Below, in pieces: positions 1 to 5,903 of a stretch of DNA of 5,903 nt (position 1 is the first letter of the stretch; the number at the start of each line of letters is the position of its first letter). Source of the stretch: UBA1049 sp964525815 (lineage in GTDB: Bacteria; Bacillota; Clostridia; Oscillospirales; CAG-382); the NCBI GenBank assembly GCA_964525815.1, contig CAZGJQ010000106.1:1-5903 (forward strand), written 5' to 3'. A program made the translations under genes and the position numbers. The notes under the pieces are model-generated. The model was not told the origin of the DNA, searched no databases, and worked only from the letters and a program-made list of their open reading frames with translations.

Positions 1-83
1 TGGTTAATCCTTTGGGAATAGAGAGAACTGCGCAAGAAATGGAATATAAGCTGTTTCCTGTGACAGATAAAGAAAGAGAATGA
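1..83 (+). CDS. C-terminal end of an unidentified protein (5' part outside window)
   Basis: An open frame enters from the left edge (first complete codon at base 3) and ends in TGA at 81-83, giving 26 residues that begin VNPLGIER and end VTDKERE. The tail is charged and hydrophilic, with no membrane segment, and no family can be recognised from so little. It is taken as real because its stop overlaps the next start in a classic ATGA junction (80-83) in the same direction, which is typical of translationally coupled genes in an operon. By inference it may belong to the same transport or polysaccharide locus as the lipoprotein that follows, but this cannot be shown here. Confidence 0.6.
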   Translation, partial: VNPLGIERTAQEMEYKLFPVTDKERE

Positions 84-1516
84 ATAAGGTGGTTAATGTG
101 GATAAAATAAGGATACAGACTCTGTTTTTGTGTATATTGCTATTGGGTTTTCTCCTCGGAGCGTGCGAAAATGTTGTGCTCCCCGAGGAAAGCGAGGCGG
201 AACCGGAGGATCAAGAGCAGGAACAGATTGATAGGCTTCCCGATAAGCAGGAGTATGCCGGATATAACTTTATCGTTGCCGTAACGGAGAACAGCGAAGG
301 GCTGTTTTTTAATCCGGAGAGCAGCGAGAGTCTTGTAAAAACGGCGGTTGATACCAGAAACAGGCTTGTTACTGAAAAATACGGAATAATTATTGAGACC
401 AGAATGATAAAGGAGAACGAAGCGGAAGCCGATATAAAAACTGCGGCGGAGGCGGGAGAGCAATATGCGGATTTGCTCTGTCTGTCGGGGGAAGCGCTTG
501 TTTCTCTTGCCGACGGAGGGCTGTTGTATAATCTGCTGGAATCCGAGGACTTTGATATCGAGGCAAAATATGTGGAAACGGAAAACGCAATAAATATAGC
601 CGTAAACAATGCGCTTTATATGATTTATGACAGCGCAACGCAGTATTATGACGATATTTGGGTGGTTTTTTGCAACAGAGAGCTTGTTGCGGATGCGGAG
701 CTGACAGACCCCGCTCTTCTTGCGGAAACCGGATTATGGACTTGGCAGAGGTTTTTGGATTATTCCGAGCGGATTGCATACAGCGTTGTCAACAAAGGCT
801 CACCCGATTTAAAGACGGACATTTTTGGGTATGCCTCCTATCATAGCGACGAAACGCTTTCCCTCGTTATGTGGGAGAGCTGCGGAATACCAATGTTCGG
901 AGATACTTATCTGCAGCCGGTTACAGTCAGAGAGGAGCTCACGGCGGTAAACGAAGCCGCGGCGTTGCTTAAGACGGTTTTTAACAGCAAAAGCCGATTC
1001 CCGTTGCAGCAAAATGATGCCGTTGAAGCATTTAACGAAGGAAGAGTTGCCTTTTTTATTCACAGGCTGGAATATGCCGCAGCTCTTGAAAGCGCAGAAA
1101 TAGAGTGGTGTCTGCTCCCTCTTCCCATGCGTTCGGTAGAGCAGGAGGGCTACAAGTCTTTTACTGATACAAAGGCTATTGCTATGGCAATCCCGGCAAA
1201 TGTAACAGATCCTCAGAGAAGCGTTGTGCTTATGAATGCGTTCTGCGCAGCCTCGGGCGAAGCAATGAAGAAGGCGGTTTATAATAAGTATGTAAACCTG
1301 TTTTTCCAGAACAACACCTCAACCGTAATGCTGGAAACCGTTTTAGACACTGCCTATTTTGATATGGCGGCACTGTACGGCAGCCGCAACAAAAAGGTTG
1401 CTGAGATTTCTGTCGATGTTATTGTGAGTGCAATTTCAAGCAACGGAGTTATTGACAGAGCAATAGAAAACCTAAAAGACAGCTTCGAAAAGTATTCCGC
1501 AGAAAAGTTCACCTAA
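80..1516 (+). CDS. Extracellular solute-binding lipoprotein (ABC transporter family 1 type)
   Basis: Predicted lipid-anchored, surface-exposed binding protein of 478 residues that would capture a solute, probably a sugar or oligosaccharide, for an ABC importer. A hydrophobic signal segment (about 13-28) ends in the lipobox LLGAC with the lipidated Cys at 29. A very acidic, Gln-rich tether (about 36-52) follows. The mature part resembles a clostridial group of family 1 binding proteins: AVDTRNRLVTEKYG (89-102), GLLYNL (147-152), FCNREL (197-202), GLWTWQRFLDY (218-228), AFNEGRVAFF (317-326), LPLPM then QEGYKSF (346-361), and a C-terminal helical part with LDTAYFDMAALYG (422-434). It overlaps the upstream gene by 4 bases, so it is probably translated by coupling. 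An alternative GTG start at 98 has a better Shine-Dalgarno site and gives a shorter signal peptide. No permease or ATPase gene is in view, so the substrate is unknown. Family assignment is by pattern, not by search. Confidence 0.8.
   Translation: MNKVVNVDKIRIQTLFLCILLLGFLLGACENVVLPEESEAEPEDQEQEQIDRLPDKQEYAGYNFIVAVTENSEGLFFNPESSESLVKTAVDTRNRLVTEKYGIIIETRMIKENEAEADIKTAAEAGEQYADLLCLSGEALVSLADGGLLYNLLESEDFDIEAKYVETENAINIAVNNALYMIYDSATQYYDDIWVVFCNRELVADAELTDPALLAETGLWTWQRFLDYSERIAYSVVNKGSPDLKTDIFGYASYHSDETLSLVMWESCGIPMFGDTYLQPVTVREELTAVNEAAALLKTVFNSKSRFPLQQNDAVEAFNEGRVAFFIHRLEYAAALESAEIEWCLLPLPMRSVEQEGYKSFTDTKAIAMAIPANVTDPQRSVVLMNAFCAASGEAMKKAVYNKYVNLFFQNNTSTVMLETVLDTAYFDMAALYGSRNKKVAEISVDVIVSAISSNGVIDRAIENLKDSFEKYSAEKFT
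86..92 (+). promoter_or_regulatory. Possible Shine-Dalgarno for an internal GTG start of the lipoprotein gene
   Basis: AAGGTGG lies 5 bases before an in-frame GTG at 98-100. Starting there would give a signal peptide beginning MDKIRIQ with the lipobox Cys at residue 23. The ATG at 80 has only a weak AAAGAGA-like site, inside the upstream gene, but benefits from the ATGA overlap. The sequence does not settle which start is used. Confidence 0.3.
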
Positions 1517-1563
1517 TCTGTCGGAAAAAGGTCAAGGAAGGCAGAGGACAAAGGAAAAAAGGG

Positions 1564-1592
1564 TTGATTTTGCACTTGGTTTGTGCTACAAT
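1564..1592 (+). promoter_or_regulatory. Sigma-A type promoter for pgk-tpiA
   Basis: A -35 like TTGATT (1564-1569) is followed by a 17-base spacer and the -10 box TACAAT (1587-1592). A TG dinucleotide one base before the -10 (1584-1585) makes an extended -10. The expected transcription start is near 1599, leaving a leader of about 35 bases before pgk. Spacing and boxes fit the vegetative housekeeping sigma factor. No operator-like inverted repeat is evident around it. Confidence 0.65.
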
Positions 1593-1625
1593 GGATTGGT
1601 TTATTATGGAAACAAATATATTATT

Positions 1626-1632
1626 GAGGTGA
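1626..1632 (+). promoter_or_regulatory. Ribosome binding site of pgk, bearing on the choice between two ATGs
   Basis: GAGGTGA is a 7-base match to the anti-Shine-Dalgarno region. It ends 1 base before the ATG at 1634 and 7 bases before the in-frame ATG at 1640. Counted from the GAGG core the gaps are 4 and 10 bases. The downstream ATG is therefore at least as plausible and would give a protein beginning MYNKKTV. Confidence 0.7.
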
Positions 1633-1633
1633 C

Positions 1634-2824
1634 ATGCTAATGTACAACAAAAAAACGGTTCGGGATATTAATTTATCCGGAAAAAAGGTTCTGGTGAGAT
1701 GTGACTTTAATGTTCCGTTGGAGGACGGAAAAATTACCGACGATAACAGAATAGTAGGCGCTCTCCCCACAATAAAATATCTGATAGAGCAAAACGCAAA
1801 GGTGATTCTTTGCTCACATATGGGCAGACCGAAGGGTGAATTCAACCAAAAATACACCCTTGCACCCGTTGCCGAGCGATTAACTAAATTAATCGGAAGA
1901 CCCGTAGCTCTTGCCTCGGATGTAATAGGGGAGGATGCAGCTGCAAAAGCGGCGGCTCTTAAGGAGGGGGAGATTCTTTTACTTGAGAATGTAAGGTTCC
2001 ACAAGGAGGAGGAAAAGAACGACCCCGAGTTTGCAAAAAGGTTAGCCTCCCTTGCGGAGGTATATGTAAATGACGCTTTCGGCACGGCACACCGGGCGCA
2101 TGCCTCCACTGCCGGTGTCGCCGAGTACCTTCCCGCCGTATGCGGCTTTTTGATTCAAAAGGAAATAGACATTATGGGCAAGGCGTTGTCTGACCCTAAG
2201 CGACCTTTTGTGGCTATTTTGGGGGGAGCAAAGGTGTCCGATAAAATAGGCGTTATTAATAACCTTATTGAAAAGGTGGATGTATTAATCATCGGCGGTG
2301 CAATGGCATATACCTTTGACAAGGCGTTGGGCGGCGAGATAGGAAAATCCCTATGTGAGCTTGATAAGCTGGACATGGCAAGAGGATTACTCGAAAAAGC
2401 AGAGAAAAAGGGTATTAGGTTCTTATTGCCCGTTGATACGATTTGCGCAAAGGAATTCAGCAACGATTCCGAGCAGGCTGTTTTTGAAACGCTTCATATC
2501 CCCGAGGAATGGATGGGGCTGGACATAGGACCGGATACAGTAAGGCTGTTCTCGGACGCATTGAAGGATGCCGGAACGGTGGTCTGGAACGGACCTATGG
2601 GCGTTTTTGAGATGGAGAGCTTTGCAAAGGGAACCAAGGCGGTGGCAAAAGCGGTTGCAGAGAGCGGAGCAATATCCATAATAGGAGGCGGAGACAGCGC
2701 AGCGGCGGTGGAAAAGTTTGGTTATGCCGACAAAATAACCCATATTTCGACAGGAGGCGGCGCTTCACTGGAGTTCCTTGAGGGATTGGAGCTTCCCGGA
2801 ATCGCCTGCTTGAACGATAAATAA
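1634..2824 (+). CDS. pgk: Phosphoglycerate kinase
   Basis: Cytoplasmic glycolytic enzyme that transfers the acyl phosphate of 1,3-bisphosphoglycerate to ADP, giving 3-phosphoglycerate and ATP. The 396 residues match the usual bacterial length of about 390-400 and are intact. In the N-terminal domain RCDFNVPL (22-29) and SHMGRPKG (61-68) supply the substrate-binding Asp, Asn, His and Arg; R39, R121 (ENVRFHKEE) and R154 (DAFGTAHRAHAS) complete the basic patch. In the C-terminal nucleotide domain there are GGAKVSDK (197-204), GGAMAYTF (221-228), VVWNGPMGVFE (316-326), GGGDSAAAVE (351-360) and the closing STGGGASLEFLEG (372-384). It sits behind its own promoter and 34 bases before tpiA, as expected for a glycolytic operon. 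The start may be 1634 or 1640, a difference of two residues. Codon use looks like that of the neighbours. Confidence 0.98.
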   Translation: MLMYNKKTVRDINLSGKKVLVRCDFNVPLEDGKITDDNRIVGALPTIKYLIEQNAKVILCSHMGRPKGEFNQKYTLAPVAERLTKLIGRPVALASDVIGEDAAAKAAALKEGEILLLENVRFHKEEEKNDPEFAKRLASLAEVYVNDAFGTAHRAHASTAGVAEYLPAVCGFLIQKEIDIMGKALSDPKRPFVAILGGAKVSDKIGVINNLIEKVDVLIIGGAMAYTFDKALGGEIGKSLCELDKLDMARGLLEKAEKKGIRFLLPVDTICAKEFSNDSEQAVFETLHIPEEWMGLDIGPDTVRLFSDALKDAGTVVWNGPMGVFEMESFAKGTKAVAKAVAESGAISIIGGGDSAAAVEKFGYADKITHISTGGGASLEFLEGLELPGIACLNDK

Positions 2825-2834
2825 AAAAGAAGAC

Positions 2835-2843
2835 AAGGAAAGG
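2835..2843 (+). promoter_or_regulatory. Purine-rich ribosome binding site of tpiA with unusually long spacing
   Basis: AAGGAAAGG is the only Shine-Dalgarno-like sequence in the 34-base pgk-tpiA gap. It ends 15 bases before the ATG at 2859, longer than the usual 5-10. The intervening sequence is AT-rich. No other ATG, GTG or TTG start lies upstream in frame, and a later start would remove the catalytic Lys region, so 2859 must be the start. Confidence 0.5.
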
Positions 2844-2858
2844 TCAAACAGATTTATA

Positions 2859-3632
2859 ATGAAAAAAAACACGAGAAGAACGGTAATAGCAGGAAACTGG
2901 AAGATGAACAAAACGCCTGCTGAGGCAAAACAGCTCATCGAGGAAATAAAGACCGCAATTTCGGGCAAGGATACCTCTGGCTGCGATATAGTAGCCTGTG
3001 TCCCTTATGTTGATATAGCTGCGGCGGTAAAAGCGTCCGCCGGCAGTGCTATAAGGATAGGTGCCGAGAATTGTCATTGGGCAAAGAGCGGTGCGTTCAC
3101 CGGAGAAATCAGCGCGGACATGATTAAGGCATGCGAGGTTGAATATGTTATAATCGGACACAGCGAGAGAAGACAGTATTTCGGTGAAACGGATATTACG
3201 GTAAATCAAAGGGTTAAGGCAGCGCTTGAAGCGGGACTCAAGGTGATTCTTTGCGTGGGTGAGCTCCTGGAGCAGAGAGAACAGGGCATAACCGCAGAAA
3301 CAGTTTCCTTACAGACCAAGATAGCTCTTTTGGACATTACCGAGGAGCAGATGAGGGACATAATAATCGCTTATGAGCCGGTTTGGGCTATCGGAACCGG
3401 AAAAACCGCCACCAGCGAGCAGGCGGACGAGGTTTGCGGAATTATCAGGAAGGTAATAGAAGCCCTTTATTCCGAGAAATGCGCCGAAGCTACCACAATA
3501 CAATACGGCGGCTCCATGAATGCAAAGAACGCAAAGGAGCTGCTCTCCATGGTAAATGTGGACGGCGGACTTATCGGCGGTGCCTCCCTAAAAGCGGAGG
3601 ATTTTTCGGTTATTATTGAAGCAGCGCAGTAA
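2859..3632 (+). CDS. tpiA: Triosephosphate isomerase
   Basis: Cytoplasmic TIM-barrel enzyme that interconverts dihydroxyacetone phosphate and glyceraldehyde 3-phosphate; the family normally acts as a homodimer. Its 257 residues are a normal length of about 250. All catalytic elements are visible: N13 and K15 in AGNWKMN (11-17), H101 in GHSERR (100-105), and E173 in AYEPVWAIGTGKTA (171-184), which also carries the mobile loop 6. The phosphate-gripping YGGS (216-219) and GLIGGASL (237-244) follow. GAENCHW (68-74) and GAFTGE (78-83) form the usual dimer and active-site segment. It follows pgk by 34 bases on the same strand with no intervening terminator, so the two are probably co-transcribed, a common clostridial arrangement. 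A strong hairpin terminator lies 20 bases after the stop. Nothing in the protein is atypical. Confidence 0.98.
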   Translation: MKKNTRRTVIAGNWKMNKTPAEAKQLIEEIKTAISGKDTSGCDIVACVPYVDIAAAVKASAGSAIRIGAENCHWAKSGAFTGEISADMIKACEVEYVIIGHSERRQYFGETDITVNQRVKAALEAGLKVILCVGELLEQREQGITAETVSLQTKIALLDITEEQMRDIIIAYEPVWAIGTGKTATSEQADEVCGIIRKVIEALYSEKCAEATTIQYGGSMNAKNAKELLSMVNVDGGLIGGASLKAEDFSVIIEAAQ

Positions 3633-3652
3633 TTATTAAACTTAAAGAAACC

Positions 3653-3689
3653 AAAAAAATGCGGAGCTATAGCAGCACCGCATTTTTTT
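3653..3689. terminator. Bidirectional intrinsic terminator between convergent tpiA and dagK
   Basis: A perfect 12-base inverted repeat: seven A plus TGCGG (3653-3664) pairs with CCGCA plus seven T (3678-3689), around a 13-base loop. Read on the plus strand, the TGCGG/CCGCA stem is followed by T7, terminating pgk-tpiA 20 bases after the tpiA stop. Read on the minus strand, the A run becomes T7, terminating tmcAL-dagK 33 bases after the dagK stop. The loop contains the self-complementary GCTATAGC (3666-3673), which may form a small inner hairpin. Confidence 0.9.
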
Positions 3690-3722
3690 ATTAGCATAGT
3701 TGTAAACAGCAATAATTTCGAT

Positions 3723-4661
3723 TCACTCGGGCAAGATTAAGCTCACCTCACCCGGCAGTATTTTTATTGTCGGGTTTGTCATCGGTATTATTTCGCCGTC
3801 TATATTTATATCTATTTTTTTGTCAGAGAGTATTTTAACTTCACTGCAATGCAAATGTGTGCAGTATTTCTTCATTTTTTCGAGATGCTCTCCCCTTTTA
3901 AACGCCCCTATCATGGCAGCGAAGGAAAGTCGGGACAACGGCTTTATACGGATCAAATCCATTAATCCGTCCCGTATATCGCTTATAGGAGAAGCCTTGA
4001 AGCCCCCGCCGTAAAAGCTGCCGTTGGCACAGATTGTAAAAAGATATTCGTTTTTATCGTCCTCTATTTCCGTACCGTCCGCTATTATTCTGAAGCTGTA
4101 ACGCATTTTTGTGAGAAGACATTGTAAAACGGACAGATTATAAGCAGCGCTCCCGTTTATAAGGGGTAAGCGCTTGAACCTGCTCATTCCCTTACCGACA
4201 GCGGCATCAAATCCCGCCGAAACAATGTTTATACTCACCCTTTCGGTGTTGCTAACTCCGTCCTTTATCGCCATTATATCGCAGCTCTCGGTTCTGCCCT
4301 TGACCATAGCGGACAGAGAGCGGAATGCTTCGGCAGGTATGCCCACAAAGTATTTTATGAAATCGTTTCCGGAACCAATCGGAACAACCCCAACCGCACA
4401 GTTCTTGTTTCTTGAGCGGTAGACACCCTCAATAACCTCACTCAGAGTTCCGTCCCCTCCGCAGGAATAAATGCGCAGAAAATCGCTGTCGCTCAACACA
4501 GAGAGCCTGTCTGTAACAACATCCGTAGCGTTTCCGGGGCTGCTTGTGATAACCGTTTCATACGGCTCTGTAAGAATCAAATGCTCCACCGCTTTTATAA
4601 TCATTCCGCTCCGGTCTTTTTTTCCCGCAGCCGGGTTAATAACGAATAAATGCTTATGCAT
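3723..4661 (-). CDS. Diacylglycerol kinase-family lipid kinase (YegS/DgkB/BmrU type)
   Basis: Predicted soluble, membrane-associating lipid kinase that phosphorylates a lipid alcohol with ATP. In Gram-positives the DgkB branch recycles diacylglycerol from lipoteichoic acid synthesis to phosphatidic acid. The 312 residues match the family length of about 290-310. The N-terminal catalytic domain has FVINPAAGK (6-14), the nucleotide-binding GGDGTLSEVIEG (68-79) and PIGSGNDF (94-101). The C-terminal beta-sandwich domain has CANGSFYGGGFKASP (211-225), DGLMDLIRIK (231-240) and DGE (288-290), the last carrying the probable catalytic acid. No transmembrane segment is seen. Its ATG lies inside the 3' end of tmcAL with an 8-base overlap, and AGGGGAG 6 bases upstream is a strong ribosome site, so the two genes form an operon. 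The substrate cannot be read from the sequence: diacylglycerol, undecaprenol or another lipid is possible, so dgkB is not assigned. Confidence 0.92.
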   Translation of the reverse strand: MHKHLFVINPAAGKKDRSGMIIKAVEHLILTEPYETVITSSPGNATDVVTDRLSVLSDSDFLRIYSCGGDGTLSEVIEGVYRSRNKNCAVGVVPIGSGNDFIKYFVGIPAEAFRSLSAMVKGRTESCDIMAIKDGVSNTERVSINIVSAGFDAAVGKGMSRFKRLPLINGSAAYNLSVLQCLLTKMRYSFRIIADGTEIEDDKNEYLFTICANGSFYGGGFKASPISDIRDGLMDLIRIKPLSRLSFAAMIGAFKRGEHLEKMKKYCTHLHCSEVKILSDKKIDINIDGEIIPMTNPTIKILPGEVSLILPE

Positions 4662-5859
4662 CGCTCTCTCCCCTGCCGACTAAACGATCCCTGTCCAGAA
4701 TAAATGGCGATTTTCTAAGCATGCCGGTGTCGCTTTCACTATTACCGGCCTCGGAAAGAGTTAATACACCGTCCACCCGTTCCCCTCGGAAGAAAGCGGA
4801 TTTTATATCTTCGCTTTTTCGGTTTATATGGGAGGGCTTGGTCAATACCGGAATCTCAAAACGTTTTTTTCTATTTCGCAGAAAGGCACAGCCCGCCTTG
4901 TTCGCTGCAAGCATTATTGTACACAAGGGCTTACATAATGCGTCGTTTGGTCTTACATCAAAAACGATTGACAAAACACTTCGCCGTACTCTGGCTGCGG
5001 TATATAAGCTGTTTTGGCAAATATCTATGAGCTGCGAAAAGGAACGCACCTTCCTTGAGGTAGACATAATGCTGTTATATAAATCCTCGGGGGTTCCGTA
5101 GTACTCTTTGTTTTTTTTGTCCTCGCTTCGGTTTCTCAGAGTGCCGATTATAAACTGAGATAGATTCTCGGTGCTGCGGGGTAGCTCATCCTCGCTAAGA
5201 CCTCCGTAGACGGCAGCGCTGTTGACCGGCAGCATGGATAGATAAACCGCCCTGTCCCTTTCCTTCCGAATGGAGGAGGAGGAGCGCAGGGACATATCCC
5301 TGCGAACAGGATGCGGCTTAATCGGATAATTACCGTTTTTGATTGCCGATAGATACTCCAGGGTAAGAATATTGTTGGGCTTTTTTATTATCTCCGCAGC
5401 CTTGTAGCCCAAAATGCTTTCTGTCAGCTTTTCCATCGCCTTGGGATAGGAAAGGTTTTTTTCTTCTTTAATAAGCTGCTCGAGCTGCGTGTTAAAGGAC
5501 GGCTCCTCCGTAACGGAGGAAATCCGCTCAAGCAAGCCAAAATCGTCCTCACAACCGAAGCCAAGCGCATTGACCCCTAAACGAGCGGCAATATTAACAC
5601 CTGCGGCGGCAAAGTCCCGCGCAGACAGCATAGAAAACGGGAAGGGCAGCTCTACCACAAGGCTTGCGCCGCACATAACGGCTGCCTTTGCACGGTTATA
5701 TTTATCCGCAACCGCAGCCTCCCCTCTCTGAACAAGGTTTCCGCTCATTATGCAAATGATTCCGTCATATTCCTTTTTTAGTAGCTCTATTTGCAAGAGG
5801 TGTCCGTGGTGAAACGGATTATATTCGCAAATAATAGCGGCATATCGATTTTTTGACAT
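4654..5859 (-). CDS. tmcAL: tRNA(Met) cytidine acetate ligase (TmcAL, YlbM family)
   Basis: Predicted cytoplasmic enzyme that uses ATP and acetate to form N4-acetylcytidine at the wobble position of elongator tRNA(Met), as established for the Bacillus subtilis family member. The 401 residues match the usual length of about 400. The nucleotidyltransferase-like N-terminus has IICEYNPFHHGHL (9-21) with the HxGH nucleotide motif at 17-20, then MSGNLVQRGE (38-47), DKYNRAKAAVMCGASLVVEL (52-71) and LGFGCED (99-105). The middle has PNNILTLEYLSAI (161-173) and the basic KPHPVRRD (181-188), then RSSSSIR (192-198), equivalent to the family SSATAIR motif. The C-terminal half is more diverged: LYTAARVRRSVLSIVF (285-300) replaces the KRYT-type motif, and VLTKPSH (338-344) follows. 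The start is preceded by AAGGG at an 11-base gap. It leads an operon with the lipid kinase. Older annotations call such proteins nucleotidyltransferase or UPF0348. Confidence 0.92.
   Translation of the reverse strand: MSKNRYAAIICEYNPFHHGHLLQIELLKKEYDGIICIMSGNLVQRGEAAVADKYNRAKAAVMCGASLVVELPFPFSMLSARDFAAAGVNIAARLGVNALGFGCEDDFGLLERISSVTEEPSFNTQLEQLIKEEKNLSYPKAMEKLTESILGYKAAEIIKKPNNILTLEYLSAIKNGNYPIKPHPVRRDMSLRSSSSIRKERDRAVYLSMLPVNSAAVYGGLSEDELPRSTENLSQFIIGTLRNRSEDKKNKEYYGTPEDLYNSIMSTSRKVRSFSQLIDICQNSLYTAARVRRSVLSIVFDVRPNDALCKPLCTIMLAANKAGCAFLRNRKKRFEIPVLTKPSHINRKSEDIKSAFFRGERVDGVLTLSEAGNSESDTGMLRKSPFILDRDRLVGRGESDA
4668..4674 (-). promoter_or_regulatory. Ribosome binding site of the lipid kinase, inside tmcAL
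   Basis: On the minus strand AGGGGAG lies within the last codons of tmcAL and is 6 bases from the kinase ATG (4661-4659). The match and spacing are near ideal, so the kinase can start efficiently even though it overlaps the upstream gene. Confidence 0.75.
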
Positions 5860-5870
5860 ATGGTCAGCAA

Positions 5871-5875
5871 CCCTT
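5871..5875 (-). promoter_or_regulatory. Probable ribosome binding site of tmcAL
   Basis: On the minus strand AAGGG lies 11 bases before the ATG (5859-5857), somewhat far but the only purine-rich match upstream. The ATG is supported because the conserved EYNPFHHGH motif begins at residue 12, as usual for this family. Confidence 0.45.
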
Positions 5876-5903
5876 AATCCGAATTTATAACAAACAATTT
5901 TGT

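Noticed and set aside
140..1063. Several 84-132 codon minus-strand frames opposite the lipoprotein gene
   Set aside because: They overlap one another in different frames, have low-complexity composition and lie under a protein with clear family motifs; they are shadows.
1517..1563. Purine-rich stretch after the lipoprotein gene as a possible regulatory RNA or terminator
   Set aside because: No stem-loop with a T run can be drawn; it looks like simple purine-rich spacer similar to the one before tpiA.
1621..2109. A 162-codon open frame on the minus strand opposite pgk
   Set aside because: It mirrors a fully conserved enzyme gene, is Ser/Ala/Phe-rich as expected of an antisense frame, and has no recognisable domain.
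3690..3722. A possible small gene or RNA in the convergent gap
   Set aside because: Only 33 AT-rich bases remain between the hairpin and the kinase stop, with no frame or structure.
4721..5101. A 126-codon plus-strand frame opposite tmcAL
   Set aside because: It lies entirely inside the conserved tmcAL gene and has no family signal of its own.
5884..5889. TATAAA on the minus strand upstream of tmcAL as a -10 box
   Set aside because: The matching -35 would fall near 5907-5912, outside the window, and the implied leader is very short, so it cannot be supported.

Overview
The window reads as ordinary core chromosome of a low-to-mid GC Gram-positive anaerobe, most likely a member of the Clostridia near the Oscillospiraceae/Ruminococcaceae. 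The basis is the style of the proteins: a lipobox-type solute-binding lipoprotein, a clostridial-type PGK and TIM, a YegS/DgkB-type lipid kinase and a TmcAL (YlbM-type) tRNA ligase, together with purine-rich Shine-Dalgarno sites and a sigma-A type promoter. The taxonomic call is inference. I see no mobile element, CRISPR array, tRNA, rRNA or riboswitch.

Layout, left to right. Bases 1-83 hold the last 26 codons of a plus-strand gene cut by the window edge; its stop overlaps the next start in an ATGA junction. Bases 80-1516 encode a membrane-tethered solute-binding lipoprotein of ABC-transporter type. The 117-base gap that follows has no terminator that I can see but does have a strong-looking promoter (TTGATT, 17-base spacer, extended TGc-TACAAT). 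This drives a glycolytic pair, pgk (1634-2824) and tpiA (2859-3632), separated by 34 bases. A perfect 12-bp hairpin flanked by A and T runs (3653-3689) closes this unit.

The right half runs on the minus strand, convergent with the left half. tmcAL (5859-4654) comes first, and dagK-like (4661-3723) starts inside the end of tmcAL with an 8-base overlap. Both run toward the same hairpin, which can terminate transcription from either side. Bases 5860-5903 are the upstream edge of this operon; its promoter is probably mostly outside the window.

Functionally, the left side joins a substrate-capture lipoprotein (transporter partners not in view) to two glycolytic enzymes. PGK makes ATP from 1,3-bisphosphoglycerate and TIM interconverts the triose phosphates. 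The neighbours often found with them in Clostridia, gap and gpmI, are absent from this window. The right side couples tRNA anticodon modification with phosphorylation of a lipid such as diacylglycerol or undecaprenol. I found no convincing novel system; the items worth a second look concern gene junctions, start sites and small sequence structures.
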